DNA of 64,000 nucleotides from an uncultured Methanobrevibacter sp. (GTDB lineage Archaea; Methanobacteriota; Methanobacteria; Methanobacteriales; Methanobacteriaceae). The stretch covers positions 1-64,000 of the forward strand of contig NZ_CAMVPN010000005.1 in the NCBI RefSeq assembly GCF_947169325.1. Direction: 5' to 3'. How positions within the stretch are numbered: position 1 is the stretch's first letter; each line of letters starts with the position of its first letter. The position numbers and the translations under genes are program-made. Positions 9,617 through 18,754 of this stretch are shown in pieces. Under the pieces are notes generated by a model. It was not told the origin of the DNA, did not search any database, and saw only the letters and a program-made list of their open reading frames with translations.

Positions 9617-10467
9617 CTTCTGCTTTTTAACATGAATTCCCTGACTTTGTTGGCTATGAATTCATCACGAGTTTTTGAATTTTTAATATTATACAACTCT
9701 TCTTCTAATGCGTTGTATTTGTCAACCAAATCATTGTATTCAATGCGAAGGGAATCGTAATCTTTTTCTAAATCTTCATTAAGCTCATACATTTCAGCAT
9801 AACTTGTTTTTGTATTGAGATTTTCTTGTTTTAGTTGATCGTATTTGCTGCTTACTTTATCGTAGCTTTCTTTAATAGAGGAATGTTCTTCTTTTAATGT
9901 GGAACATTTTGTTTTGAGGTTTTTGTTTTCTTCTTTGATGCTGGTGTATTTGGTTTTCAGGTTTTCGTTTTCGGTTTTTATGTTAACGAATTTTGTTTTG
10001 AGGTTTTCGTTTTCAATAATCAGTTTGGAATGCTTGTCCCTGATTAAATGGTTTTCCTCTTTTAAATCGTTAATGTTGTCTTCATGGAGGGTATTGAATT
10101 TGTTTTCCATTTCAGCCAAATCATTATCTTTTTGAGCAAGTTCCGCTTTTAATTGTTCAATTTCATTTTGAAATTCCAATGTGGATGGGTTTAAATTTTC
10201 TTCTAATTGCTTTTCCAATTTCTTCACTTCCTCAACATGTAAATAATTCGCTATTTTCAAAACCTGATTCTCTTCCTCTAAATTTTTAAAATTCTCAATT
10301 TCTCCTTGAGGTATGATGAGGACCTCTTCCTTGTTTTGGTAAATGTCTTCATGTTTAGGTACTGTGATTTGAATCTGCTCTGTGGTGTATTTTTTCCTCT
10401 CACCGTTTTTCAATGTTCTATTATATTCCCTTGAATATTTCTTTACAATACCTTTACCAACTTTCAT
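9613..10467 (-). CDS. Coiled-coil protein with 14-residue repeats
   Basis: This 284-residue protein has an N-terminal mixed domain (residues 1-65, rich in beta-type residues: KYTTEQIQITVPKHEDIY). A long coiled coil (about 65-265) follows and a basic tail (DEFIANKVREFMLKSRS) ends it. Around residues 145-185 the unit ENENLKTK plus six residues repeats about three times with 14-residue spacing, meaning two heptads each. No signal peptide or membrane helix is seen, so it is probably cytoplasmic, with a structural or scaffold role. No family is recognised. ATG 10467 follows the SD-like GAGGATT. It is divergent from the surface protein gene. Confidence 0.75.
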   Translation of the reverse strand: MKVGKGIVKKYSREYNRTLKNGERKKYTTEQIQITVPKHEDIYQNKEEVLIIPQGEIENFKNLEEENQVLKIANYLHVEEVKKLEKQLEENLNPSTLEFQNEIEQLKAELAQKDNDLAEMENKFNTLHEDNINDLKEENHLIRDKHSKLIIENENLKTKFVNIKTENENLKTKYTSIKEENKNLKTKCSTLKEEHSSIKESYDKVSSKYDQLKQENLNTKTSYAEMYELNEDLEKDYDSLRIEYNDLVDKYNALEEELYNIKNSKTRDEFIANKVREFMLKSRS

Positions 10468-10725
10468 AGTTAAATCCTCATTTTTATCTTTGTCTGTTTT
10501 TTATTATATATGTTACCTATAATATTGCTTCAACTTCCCTAAATTGTAATGTTTAGAAAGTTTTATTTTTTTCGTGTGAAAATCAAATGTGTTGCATATA
10601 TTAACTTTGAAGTGTAAAGTTATACTTGTATAAATTTTTGTATGGCAGTGATAATTAGGTGAATATTGTTGCTGTATAAATGTTTATGGTGGTGATATGA
10701 ACTAGTTAAAAATGCCGTATGAATC

Positions 10726-10755
10726 TTTATATATTAATTGTGGGGGTAAAAAAAT
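10726..10755 (+). promoter_or_regulatory. TATA box and SD-like sequence before the surface protein gene
   Basis: TTTATATA (10726-10733) is a good archaeal TATA box. A transcript would start about 25 bases downstream, close to the proposed ATT start at 10756. The GGGGGT run at 10742-10747 also sits 8 bases before that codon, so both leaderless and SD-led initiation point to the same site. The 288-base spacer 10468-10755 otherwise holds AT-rich sequence and a weak AACTTT/AAAGTT hairpin near 10605. Confidence 0.5.
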
Positions 10756-12555
10756 ATTAGAAAACTATTAGCTCCACTCTTGATTTGCATTTTTATAATG
10801 CTTTGCATAAGTGGAGTTTCTGCAGAAGAAATTGATGTTGATTCATCAGTTGTGGCTGATTGTCCTGTTTCTGCTGAATTAGATAATAGTTTATCTTCAA
10901 ATGATGCTTCCTATAATGAATTGTCAAATTACGAATCCTATGACGCATCCGATTGTGAAGGATTTAAGCATTCCAGTGAGCCTTTAGATTCATCAAATCA
11001 GGTTTCTTATGAATCCTCAGATTCATTTGATTCTTATGGTCAAATGTCTTATGAGTCTTATGATTTGCCGGAATCTTACAATCACTGCATATATGTAGGA
11101 TCATCTGATTGCTGCGATTTGCAGTCTTGCGAATCTCTCGATTTGGATGATTTCGGAGCAATTGATAATCATGATTCAATCGTATGTGAATCATTTGATG
11201 ATGTGTACTGTATTGGAGAAATCGCTCCAATATTGGGCGTGGTTGATGATAATGTAATTGTAGATGATTGCAATATTTGTCCAGAAATTGATGATGTTGC
11301 AATTCCGCCGACGATTGGTTTGGATGAAATTTTAAAGTCGAAACTTGAGTCGTTAACTGGATATGATGAACTTGGAGTTGATCCGAATTCAAAGATATCA
11401 GAAGTTACTGGCGACAGGGAAGCTTCATTAAGTAATAATTTTAGTATTGATGTGAACCCTCAAGTAAATGATTTACTTAGGTTTGAAAATGAATGTGATG
11501 TTTTAGATATTTATGCACTTGATTTACAAGAAATTTCTGAGACTAGTGAGCCGGTATTCGATACTTTAATGACTTCAGGGTATGTTTCTTACAAAGAGGC
11601 GTATTTTGGAACAATATCCGACTCGGATAGGGAAATGTTGTTGAAATATATTGGTGCTGATGACTTAATTCTGTTCGCAAGTTCAGCTATTGAATGGAAT
11701 TCTGGTGTAGCATTTGATATTCTAAAAAATGTAACACTTAATCAACAAATCGACGAAATTAATCTTGCTGGTTACAAAATTACTAAAGCATTGCTTAAGT
11801 ATTGTCCTTTGACTGGTGAAATAGGTCTTTATTTTGTCAGTGAACGTGATAATGAAGATGAACAGGGTCATGTAATTAATGATACTAACTCTCATGGTTT
11901 GGATTATGCATATGTTAAACACGTAAATGTGATCTATAAAGATATGCCTAATTTAATGGTCTTAACTTTCTATGGTTGCGCTTCTATTGAAGAAACCGCA
12001 GAATCTTGGGACGGTTTAAATGACGTGCTGGGATACAGCGTGTCTAGCGAAACTTTATTGCCGGATCATAAAGCAATATGGACTCCATTATTGTTGTTAT
12101 TACAACAAGATTTACAAGAATCTATTGTAAATAGTCATGCTGATGATAACAGGAATAAAACAATAAGTAAAGCTAAAACAAACGATACCAATAATACCAA
12201 TTGCAGCAATAAGACCCATCATAAGGGATGGATTCATCATTGCAAGCATGGGAGACATAACAATAACGGGTATACACCATACTATTATGGTGGTTACACT
12301 CCAAGTTATGATGCTTATACAAGTAGTGTAGCAGTGAACAGTACTGATTTGAATAAAAAGAAACATGATAATTCAACTGACGATAAAAACAAATCAAGTA
12401 ATGTTACCGCAACCTCTAAAAAAGGAAAATCTTCGGAAATTCCTAAAGCAGCAAAACCTGATAGTGAACCGACTTATACCCTTGTTTATGCGATTTTAGG
12501 TATTGTATTTGTTAGTGTTTTATTTAATTCAGGTTATATGAAACGTAATGACTAA
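10756..12555 (+). CDS. Secreted, membrane-anchored surface protein without a standard start codon
   Basis: Read from ATT 10756 the N terminus is (I/M)RKLLAPLLICIFIMLCISG followed by VSAEE. This is a textbook signal peptide with basic n-region, hydrophobic core and A-x-A-type cleavage site. The nearest standard start, TTG 10780, would remove the basic n-region, and the frame has a stop at 10747-10749. The mature part has a Ser/Asp/Tyr/Cys-rich region with SYESYD-like repeats (about 35-140). A globular part of unknown type covers about 230-440, and a His/Asn/Thr-rich stalk and one C-terminal membrane helix (about 575-593) ending KRND follow. It is about 599 residues and probably exposed outside the pseudomurein wall. 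Function unknown. Confidence 0.7.
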   Translation: MRKLLAPLLICIFIMLCISGVSAEEIDVDSSVVADCPVSAELDNSLSSNDASYNELSNYESYDASDCEGFKHSSEPLDSSNQVSYESSDSFDSYGQMSYESYDLPESYNHCIYVGSSDCCDLQSCESLDLDDFGAIDNHDSIVCESFDDVYCIGEIAPILGVVDDNVIVDDCNICPEIDDVAIPPTIGLDEILKSKLESLTGYDELGVDPNSKISEVTGDREASLSNNFSIDVNPQVNDLLRFENECDVLDIYALDLQEISETSEPVFDTLMTSGYVSYKEAYFGTISDSDREMLLKYIGADDLILFASSAIEWNSGVAFDILKNVTLNQQIDEINLAGYKITKALLKYCPLTGEIGLYFVSERDNEDEQGHVINDTNSHGLDYAYVKHVNVIYKDMPNLMVLTFYGCASIEETAESWDGLNDVLGYSVSSETLLPDHKAIWTPLLLLLQQDLQESIVNSHADDNRNKTISKAKTNDTNNTNCSNKTHHKGWIHHCKHGRHNNNGYTPYYYGGYTPSYDAYTSSVAVNSTDLNKKKHDNSTDDKNKSSNVTATSKKGKSSEIPKAAKPDSEPTYTLVYAILGIVFVSVLFNSGYMKRND

Positions 12556-12646
12556 AATTAGAAAGATTATTAACTTTTTAAGTTTTTAATCTTTTATTTT
12601 TATTTTTTTTAAAAGTATTTAACACTCTTTTTACAAAACTATCTTC

Positions 12647-13231
12647 ATGAAAGTCTTTGGTATTTGCGCCAGTCCTAGAAACAATACTACAGAATATATC
12701 TTGAAAAATGCTTTAAATCAGCTTGAAGAAGATGGTTTCGATTGTAAAATATTCACCTGCCAAGCTAAGGATATTAAGCCGTGCATGCATTGCGATTACT
12801 GTTTGGAAAACAAGAAATGCATTATCGAAGACGACATGGCCGAAATATACGAAAATCTTAGGCAGGCAGACGGTATTATTCTTGCAACTCCCATTCAGAG
12901 CGGAGGAATTAGCAGCAACCTGTCAGCCATAATGGATAGGACCAGAGCCTTGGAGGCAATCGACTACAATCTGCTTCGTGGTAAGATTGGGATGAGCATT
13001 GCAGTTGGCGGAGACAGGACAGGTGGTCAGGATTTCGCTCATTTGAAAAATATAACTTATTTCATGATACACGGTATTATTCCAGTAAGCGGAGGGCCTT
13101 TCGGTTCCAATTTGGGAGCGTCCTTCTGGTCAAACGATTCATTGGATGATATTAAACGCGATGAGTATGGATGGGAGTCTTTAAACAGGACTTTGGTTGA
13201 ATTCGAAAGTTTCTTAAATAAGTATATTTAA
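12647..13231 (+). CDS. Iron-sulfur flavoprotein (NADPH-dependent FMN reductase family)
   Basis: This 194-residue protein has a flavodoxin-like fold: the FMN phosphate loop CASPRNNTTEYI is at residues 7-18 and the TPIQSGGIS segment near 84. Between them a compact cysteine cluster, C46-x2-C49-x2-C52-x5-C58 (PCMHCDYC and KKCII), fits the [4Fe-4S] site of archaeal iron-sulfur flavoproteins (Isf). Such proteins take electrons from ferredoxin and reduce O2, peroxide or other acceptors. The ATG is preceded by T-rich sequence without an SD site. It lies 48 bases upstream of the flippase gene. The family is clear; the acceptor is unknown. Confidence 0.87.
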   Translation: MKVFGICASPRNNTTEYILKNALNQLEEDGFDCKIFTCQAKDIKPCMHCDYCLENKKCIIEDDMAEIYENLRQADGIILATPIQSGGISSNLSAIMDRTRALEAIDYNLLRGKIGMSIAVGGDRTGGQDFAHLKNITYFMIHGIIPVSGGPFGSNLGASFWSNDSLDDIKRDEYGWESLNRTLVEFESFLNKYI

Positions 13232-13279
13232 ATATTAAAATCAATTTATATTATAATAATCTATTTTTAAAGGTATATT

Positions 13280-14842
13280 ATGGCAAATAAGTTGGTTCGA
13301 GGTAGTTTGATAATTTTCATAGGAAATATTATTTTCCGTATTGGAGGTTATCTCTACCGTTTTTTAATGGCGATATTATTGGGCCCTACCAATTATGGTA
13401 TCTTAGGAATGACATTACCGTTCCAGGGTATTTTTCAGACTTTAGCTGCTGGTGGGCTTCCTCCGGCTATTGCCAAATATGTTGCTGAGTATGAAGCCAC
13501 AGGCGAGCACGACATGGCTCGAAAGACGATTTACACGGCATTGAAAATCATGGTATTTCTGGGAATATTTTTAGGGATACTGATGATTTTTGTCATTTCA
13601 CCGATTATCGCAAATAATTTCCTGCATAAGCCCTATACTGTAATTCCACTGCAGATTGTTGGTTTGATTACTCCATTCAGTGTTATTGTCGGTGCATTCA
13701 GAGGCGCATTCCAGGGAGTGTATAAAATGGAATATATTGTATACACTCGTGCTGTAGAGCAACTGGGAATGATCTTATTTGCAACAGGATTTGTTTTAAT
13801 TGGGCTTTCAACTCCTGGTGCATTATGGGGTACTGTCATTGGTTACTCCCTTGCGGCGGTATCTTCAATATACATATTTAAAGTTTACATGCCAAAATAT
13901 ATTCCAAAACCTAGCGATAATTTCGAATTCACATTTAGGGACGAGCTGAAATTGGCTGGAGTATTAATCAAATTCGCCATTCCGGTCATTATTACAGCCA
14001 TTGCTGAAATGCTTATTTATAATATTTGTACTATTATCATGGGCAGATTTTTGTCAGATGCCAGTGTCGGATTTTTCGCCGCTGCGGATCCTATTTCCAG
14101 ATTGCCTTTAATGATTTCTATTTCTGTTGCAACTACAATACTTCCGGCAACTTCAGAAGCGTTCAAGGTCAAAGACGTTAATGCTCTTCAGAAATATGTT
14201 GGAGAGTCTTATAAAATAGCGTTATTGTTTGTTGTTCCTATGTGTGTAGGTTTGGCGCTATTTTCCGTTCCTACTTTACGTTTACTTTATTTCAAGGACG
14301 CTGCTTATGTTGCAGGTGCATCCGCTCTTGCAATATTGGCCATTGGAATGACATTCTATTCCATATTTTCAATTTCCACAAGTATCGTTCAGGGAATCGG
14401 CAATCCTAGAATTCCTATGTATATCCTGATTTTCGGATCAATTGTCACTGGAATCTTAAGCTGGATTTTGGTGCCAACAATGGGTATTGCAGGCGGTGCT
14501 TTGGCAACCACCGTAGCCTGTTTTTTAATGATGATTCCATGTGTTTACTTTGCGTTGAAATTGACACAATCAAAACCGCCAATAGTATCAGTTGTTAAGA
14601 TATTGATTGCTACTGCAATCATGGCTGTTGTCGGATTTGTCATTCCTAAAACCACCTTGTTTTTATTCCCGGGAATAATATTGTGCATGATAGTTTATTT
14701 CTTTGCATTGATTCTGGTTAAGTTTTTCACAAAAGATGATATTGAAACTTTCAGAGGATATGCTGCCAAATTCGGCCCTCTATCCAAAATTGTCAACAAG
14801 TTACTAGATTTTGTTGAAAGAATCGAGTTTCGAAATAAATAA
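13280..14842 (+). CDS. Polysaccharide flippase (MATE/Wzx-like, MVF superfamily)
   Basis: This 520-residue polytopic protein has about 14 predicted membrane helices. The N terminus (LVRGSLIIFIGNIIFRIGGY, then FLMAILLGPTNYGILG) is characteristic of oligosaccharide flippases and of stage V sporulation protein B-like members of the superfamily. It probably moves lipid-linked wall or surface glycan precursors, such as pseudomurein units, across the membrane. AAAGGTATATT precedes the ATG. uppP (18.8 kb) and the two Mur ligases in this window could act in the same wall pathway. Substrate is inferred only from family and organism. Confidence 0.85.
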   Translation: MANKLVRGSLIIFIGNIIFRIGGYLYRFLMAILLGPTNYGILGMTLPFQGIFQTLAAGGLPPAIAKYVAEYEATGEHDMARKTIYTALKIMVFLGIFLGILMIFVISPIIANNFLHKPYTVIPLQIVGLITPFSVIVGAFRGAFQGVYKMEYIVYTRAVEQLGMILFATGFVLIGLSTPGALWGTVIGYSLAAVSSIYIFKVYMPKYIPKPSDNFEFTFRDELKLAGVLIKFAIPVIITAIAEMLIYNICTIIMGRFLSDASVGFFAAADPISRLPLMISISVATTILPATSEAFKVKDVNALQKYVGESYKIALLFVVPMCVGLALFSVPTLRLLYFKDAAYVAGASALAILAIGMTFYSIFSISTSIVQGIGNPRIPMYILIFGSIVTGILSWILVPTMGIAGGALATTVACFLMMIPCVYFALKLTQSKPPIVSVVKILIATAIMAVVGFVIPKTTLFLFPGIILCMIVYFFALILVKFFTKDDIETFRGYAAKFGPLSKIVNKLLDFVERIEFRNK

Positions 14843-14906
14843 TTGAAAAGTTATTTAAGTTATAAACTATAAAAATTCAATTATCATTATATATTGGGGG
14901 ATTATA

Positions 14907-15599
14907 ATGGCTGATGTTAGTGCAGGTGTTGAATACAAAATCAATGTCGATGGCAATTCTTTCCTGTTGGACAGTAAAAAATACCAACTGTTAGAATCCA
15001 TTTTAGACACTGGTTCTTTAACAGAAGCGGCAAAATACATCAAAGTTTCTTACAGAACCGCTCTGAACTATATTGAAAAAATAGAATCAACACTTAACGT
15101 AAAAATTGTGAATACTACAAAAGGGGGAAAAGGTGGTGGTGGTGGCACCACTCTTACTGAAGAAGGTTATTCTATTTTAAAGGAATGTAAGAAGATAAAT
15201 GCAATCATGGAACTTCACAAAGACGTGAATGAGATTGAAGCTGAAATCATTGACATTAACGATGTCAAAGGTGTCATGACTATTAAAATGGAGGATTTCC
15301 AAATCAATGCTCCATTAAATAGAAAATATAAGCTTGGAGATAAGATTTTAGCATTAATAAGTTATGACAATATCTTTTTAATGTTGGAACCTCAGACATC
15401 AAGTATCCGTAATATTCTCAAAGGTAGAATTGTTGAGATGAAGCTCATCGGCGAGATAATACGCGTTAAAGTCAATGTCGGCGGAGTAATTTTATGTTCA
15501 GACATTACAGTTTCCGCTGAAAAGGAATTGAATCTCAACATTGGAAAAGAGGTCTTTGTTGGATTTAAGGCAATGTCTGTAGCTACTTTAAAATTATAA
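14907..15599 (+). CDS. modE: ModE-family molybdate-responsive transcription regulator
   Basis: This 230-residue protein has an N-terminal winged helix-turn-helix of the ModE/LysR type (about residues 18-95), including SLTEAAKYIKVSYRTALNYI and the glycine-rich wing KGGKGGGGGTTLTEEG. The C-terminal half (about 105-230) has two TOBE/Mop-like beta modules that normally bind molybdate or tungstate. In this family metal binding alters control of Mo/W transport and enzyme genes. No transporter or molybdopterin gene is adjacent. Instead a ferredoxin follows after 10 bases, then hisB. A GGGGGATT SD site precedes the ATG. A role in Mo/W control is inferred from the family. Confidence 0.85.
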   Translation: MADVSAGVEYKINVDGNSFLLDSKKYQLLESILDTGSLTEAAKYIKVSYRTALNYIEKIESTLNVKIVNTTKGGKGGGGGTTLTEEGYSILKECKKINAIMELHKDVNEIEAEIIDINDVKGVMTIKMEDFQINAPLNRKYKLGDKILALISYDNIFLMLEPQTSSIRNILKGRIVEMKLIGEIIRVKVNVGGVILCSDITVSAEKELNLNIGKEVFVGFKAMSVATLKL

Positions 15600-15609
15600 G
15601 GGTGATAAT

Positions 15610-15810
15610 ATGTTGCGAATTTTAGTTGATGAAGATAAATGTATAGCATGTGGTAACTGTGCAGAGATTTGTCCGAAGTCCGCTAAAATTTGGGAAATTA
15701 CCAACGTTGCACGTATATTGGATTTGAGATATTGTCACGTTTGTACGCTATGTGCAATGGAATGTCCTACAAACTGCATTAAAATATTACGTCCTGGTGA
15801 AGATGAGTGA
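15610..15810 (+). CDS. 2x[4Fe-4S] ferredoxin
   Basis: This 66-residue protein has two classic clusters, CIACGNCAEICP (residues 12-23) and CHVCTLCAMECP (about 43-54). It is a small cytoplasmic electron carrier. The SD site GGGTGAT lies right after the modE stop, so modE and this gene are almost certainly cotranscribed. This suggests that it may serve a Mo/W enzyme such as formylmethanofuran dehydrogenase, but that link is inference. hisB starts 39 bases downstream. Confidence 0.93.
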   Translation: MLRILVDEDKCIACGNCAEICPKSAKIWEITNVARILDLRYCHVCTLCAMECPTNCIKILRPGEDE

Positions 15811-15849
15811 ATGCTTGATGCTCAAATCAATTTAAAGATAGGTTAGATT

Positions 15850-16428
15850 ATGACTAGAAATTCTATTGTTTCAAGAAAAACTTCAGAAACTGAAATTGAT
15901 ATAAAAATGAATCTTGATGGAAGTGGAAAGTACGATATTTCCACTGGAGTGAATTTTTTTAATCACATGCTGGAGTCTTTTTCAAAGCATAGTATGATTG
16001 ATTTGGATATTCAGGCTATTGGTGATGTGGAAATAGATGATCACCACACTATTGAAGATGTTGGAATATTACTTGGCGAAGCTTTTAGCGAAGCTATAGG
16101 TGATAAAAAAGGAATTAAAAGAATGGCGCATGCTATTGTTCCTATGGATGAATCTGTAGCTACCGTTGCAATTGACATAAGCGGACGCAGCTATTGCAAT
16201 ATGAATCTCAATTTTAAAAACGAGAAAATTGGGGACATGACATCCGATATAGTCATTCACTTTTTCGAGTCATTTGCAGGCAGCGCCAAAATAAACATTT
16301 ATGGTACTGTTGAAGGCGCTAATGATCATCACAAAGCTGAAGCTGTCTTTAAAGCATTTGCAAAATCTTTAAAGGAAGCTGTTAAAATAGAACATGACCA
16401 AATTCCTTCTACAAAAGGAGCTTTATAG
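15850..16428 (+). CDS. hisB: Imidazoleglycerol-phosphate dehydratase
   Basis: This 192-residue single-domain HisB has the metal-binding motifs [10 protein letters not shown] (about residue 63) and [12 protein letters not shown] (about 159), and [11 protein letters not shown] earlier. It catalyses the sixth step of histidine synthesis, forming imidazole acetol phosphate. Length equals the monofunctional archaeal enzyme, with no phosphatase domain. It is at the end of the modE-ferredoxin run and ends in a perfect 9-bp hairpin with T-tract. hisI lies separately at 35.2 kb, so the his pathway is scattered. Confidence 0.96.
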   Translation: MTRNSIVSRKTSETEIDIKMNLDGSGKYDISTGVNFFNHMLESFSKHSMIDLDIQAIGDVEIDDHHTIEDVGILLGEAFSEAIGDKKGIKRMAHAIVPMDESVATVAIDISGRSYCNMNLNFKNEKIGDMTSDIVIHFFESFAGSAKINIYGTVEGANDHHKAEAVFKAFAKSLKEAVKIEHDQIPSTKGAL

Positions 16429-16454
16429 CTAAATTGAATTTAGCTATTTTTTTA
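16426..16454 (+). terminator. Hairpin plus T-tract after hisB
   Basis: TAGCTAAAT (16426-16434) pairs perfectly with ATTTAGCTA (16438-16446) around a 3-base loop, and T7 follows. It looks like a bacterial intrinsic terminator. Confidence 0.65.
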
Positions 16455-16489
16455 TTATTCTTATTGTAAAAAATATATTACATTTTCAT

Positions 16490-16531
16490 TTCAAAAAAAA
16501 GAAAAAAATGAAAGTAGCAAGAAAGCTACTT
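16490..16531 (-). terminator. Hairpin plus T-tract after mtd
   Basis: AAGTAGC (16512-16518) pairs with GCTACTT (16525-16531), overlapping the mtd stop codon. On the minus strand it is followed by a long T-rich run (16490-16507). Confidence 0.6.
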
Positions 16532-17360
16532 ATTCTGGTTTTGAGATTAAGTCTGTTTTACAACCTGGGTTTCCTTCTTTCATGTGAGGGGTTCTTAAAA
16601 CAGTATCATTTGCTTTTTCGATTTCTCTTGCTTCTTGTGCTAATTTAGCAGCACATGCAGCAATTTCGTGAGCAGCAGCTACTAATGGGATGAAGTTTTC
16701 GAAACCTTTGGTCATGAAACAACCTTTCATGTCTAAGTTTGCGACTGATCCAGCCATTTCGTATGCAGCAATAGCTTTTGCTTTTGCGTATGGGTTTGCG
16801 AATCCACCAGCTTCTGCAGCTTTTTCAGCAGTAATGATGAGTTTTGGTAATTCGATTTCTTCACCTGCGTCTGCTTGTGCAATTACAGCATCAATGGTTT
16901 TTTGAACTAATCTTAATGCTCCGGTTTCAGCTAATACTTTTAAGATGTCGGAGTTGAAGATAGCCATTTCAGTTGGGTCTAACCATTCTCTTTTTGCACC
17001 AATCATTGGGTCAGACATAACGATGATGTAACCGAGACCTTGTTCATCCATTTCATCTTTTTTACCTTTACCAGGTGCGTCACCAATGATAATAGCAGGA
17101 ACGTCCTTTTCGGATAATAATTCTCTTGCTTTAGCTGGTCCAGGTGCTCCTGGGTTTGGGCTAATGAAGATTGCGAAGTCAGGTTCGAAAGCGTCTATTT
17201 TAGGTACAACGTCTTCTACTTGTTCTGGGTTCATTTTAGCTCCAGATCCAAAGGTTCTTACATCGATGTTTGGTCTGTCTGCTCTTTCGTCTAACAATAG
17301 GTCAATTACTGGTGAAGTACCAATATTACCACTTTTAATAATAGCAATTTTAACTACCAT
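16530..17360 (-). CDS. mtd: F420-dependent methylene-tetrahydromethanopterin dehydrogenase
   Basis: This 276-residue protein matches Mtd over its full length (MVVKIAIIKSGNIGTSPVID, PNPGAPGPAKARELL, IIGDAPGKGKKDEM). It transfers hydride between methenyl/methylene-H4MPT and coenzyme F420 in the CO2-to-methane pathway; soluble, cytoplasmic and highly expressed. The very restricted codon use (mostly A/T-ending favoured codons) fits high expression. The start ATG 17360 has the SD site AAAGGAGA 7 bases upstream and a long AT-rich promoter. A hairpin terminator follows. It is one of the firmest indicators of a hydrogenotrophic methanogen. Confidence 0.97.
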   Translation of the reverse strand: MVVKIAIIKSGNIGTSPVIDLLLDERADRPNIDVRTFGSGAKMNPEQVEDVVPKIDAFEPDFAIFISPNPGAPGPAKARELLSEKDVPAIIIGDAPGKGKKDEMDEQGLGYIIVMSDPMIGAKREWLDPTEMAIFNSDILKVLAETGALRLVQKTIDAVIAQADAGEEIELPKLIITAEKAAEAGGFANPYAKAKAIAAYEMAGSVANLDMKGCFMTKGFENFIPLVAAAHEIAACAAKLAQEAREIEKANDTVLRTPHMKEGNPGCKTDLISKPE

Positions 17361-17367
17361 AATTAAG

Positions 17368-17416
17368 TCTCCTTTTTCGATAGTTATAATTTTAATTCAA
17401 AAACTATTTAAATTTT
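17368..17416 (-). promoter_or_regulatory. mtd promoter and SD site
   Basis: On the minus strand, AAAATTTAAATAG (17404-17416) is a TATA-like box and AAAGGAGA (17368-17375) is the SD site 7 bases before the ATG. The spacer from 17417 to 17629 is very AT-rich and holds no gene I can support. Confidence 0.55.
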
Positions 17417-17629
17417 ATTATTTATAATTTTTAATCATTGTATTATTTATTTCTATGAATATTGTTCATTATTTTAATTTAATTAATAAAATACTATACA
17501 ATCAACTATATTTTTGAAGATTTGATAAGAAAAATAATTGAAAAAATTAGATATTTTTGTATTGATTTTGCCATATGAAAAGACGAAAAAATTTACAGTT
17601 CGTGAAATTTTTTTAAAAATAAGAAACAG

Positions 17630-17701
17630 TGGTTCCGACGAGATTCGAACTCGTGATCCCCTCCTTGTAAGGGAGGTATCATACCACTAGACCACGGAAC
17701 C
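17630..17701 (-). tRNA. tRNA-Val (anticodon UAC)
   Basis: The minus strand folds as a cloverleaf of 72 bases. The acceptor stem GGTTCCG/CGGAACC has discriminator A. The anticodon arm CCTCC-CTTACAA-GGAGG gives anticodon TAC, and the T arm contains GTTCGAATC. No CCA is encoded. UAC reads GUA and, with wobble, other valine codons. No intron is seen. It stands alone between mtd and ilvE. Confidence 0.96.
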
Positions 17702-17818
17702 AACAAATATTATTATGAATTTACTATTATATATATGTTTCTATTATTGAAAATTTTAAGTTAATTTTATTAGTTATGAAAATATATTATCTATCATAAA
17801 TGTAAATGATGTGATAAA

Positions 17819-18742
17819 ATGGCATGGGACGATAAAGAAACTAAAGTTTGGATGGACGGAGAATTTGTTGAATGGAAAGATGCAAACATTTCAGTACTTT
17901 CTCACGTTGTTCACTACGGTACAAGTGTTTTTGAAGGAATTCGTGCATATGAAAACGAAAACGGCGTTGCTGTATTTCGTCTGAAAGAACATGTACAACG
18001 TTTATTTGACTCAGCAAAAATTTATAAGATTGACATTCCTTTCACACAAGAGGAAATTGAGGAAGCTATTTTGGAAACCCTTCGTGTAAATGACTTAGGG
18101 GCATGCTACATACGCCCAATCGTATTTAGAGGATACGGTGAATTAGGAGTAAATCCGTTAGGATGCCCTGTTAATGTGGCAATTGCCGCCTGGGAATGGG
18201 GATCATACTTAGGTGAAGAAGGAATGGCAAACGGTGTAGACATCGGTGTTTCATCATGGAGAAAACCTGCACCTGACACTTTCCCTGCACTTGCAAAATG
18301 TGGTGCAAACTACATGAACTCCCAATTGGCCAAACTCGAAGCAATTGAACATGGATACGATGAAGCTATTATGCTTGATTATGAAGGTCACGTTTCTGAA
18401 GGTAGTGGAGAAAACATATTCCTCGTAGAAGGTGAAAAATTATTCACCCCTGCAATGTCCTCTTCTAACCTCAAAGGTATCACAAGAGACTCCATCATGA
18501 CTGTAGCTCGTGATTTAGGATATGAAGTTGTTGAAGAAGTCATTTCAAGGGAAAGATTGTACTCAGCCAACGAAGTGTTCTTCACAGGAACCGCCGCTGA
18601 AGTAACTCCAATCCGTTCAATTGACCACAGACAAATAGGCATAGGTAAAAGAGGACCTATTTCTGAAAAAATACAAAACGCTTTCTTTGACATTGTTGAA
18701 GCTAAAGTTGAAGATAAATACGGATGGTTAAGTTATATCTAA
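17819..18742 (+). CDS. ilvE: Branched-chain amino acid aminotransferase
   Basis: This 307-residue class IV PLP aminotransferase has the catalytic-lysine segment [19 protein letters not shown] (near residue 160) and EGSGENIF further on, both diagnostic of IlvE. It makes valine, leucine and isoleucine from their keto acids with glutamate. GATGTGATAA upstream of the ATG supplies a GTGAT-type SD site. uppP follows after 12 bases, probably in the same transcript though functionally unrelated. The last steps of the same pathway include ilvC at the left edge. Confidence 0.94.
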   Translation: MAWDDKETKVWMDGEFVEWKDANISVLSHVVHYGTSVFEGIRAYENENGVAVFRLKEHVQRLFDSAKIYKIDIPFTQEEIEEAILETLRVNDLGACYIRPIVFRGYGELGVNPLGCPVNVAIAAWEWGSYLGEEGMANGVDIGVSSWRKPAPDTFPALAKCGANYMNSQLAKLEAIEHGYDEAIMLDYEGHVSEGSGENIFLVEGEKLFTPAMSSSNLKGITRDSIMTVARDLGYEVVEEVISRERLYSANEVFFTGTAAEVTPIRSIDHRQIGIGKRGPISEKIQNAFFDIVEAKVEDKYGWLSYI

Positions 18743-18754
18743 ACGGTGTAAAAT

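Noticed and set aside
10964-11392. Minus-strand frame of 142 codons within the surface protein gene
   Set aside because: Its His/Gln/Asn-rich product is the mirror of the Asp/Ser-rich repeats of the sense gene; no promoter or SD site.
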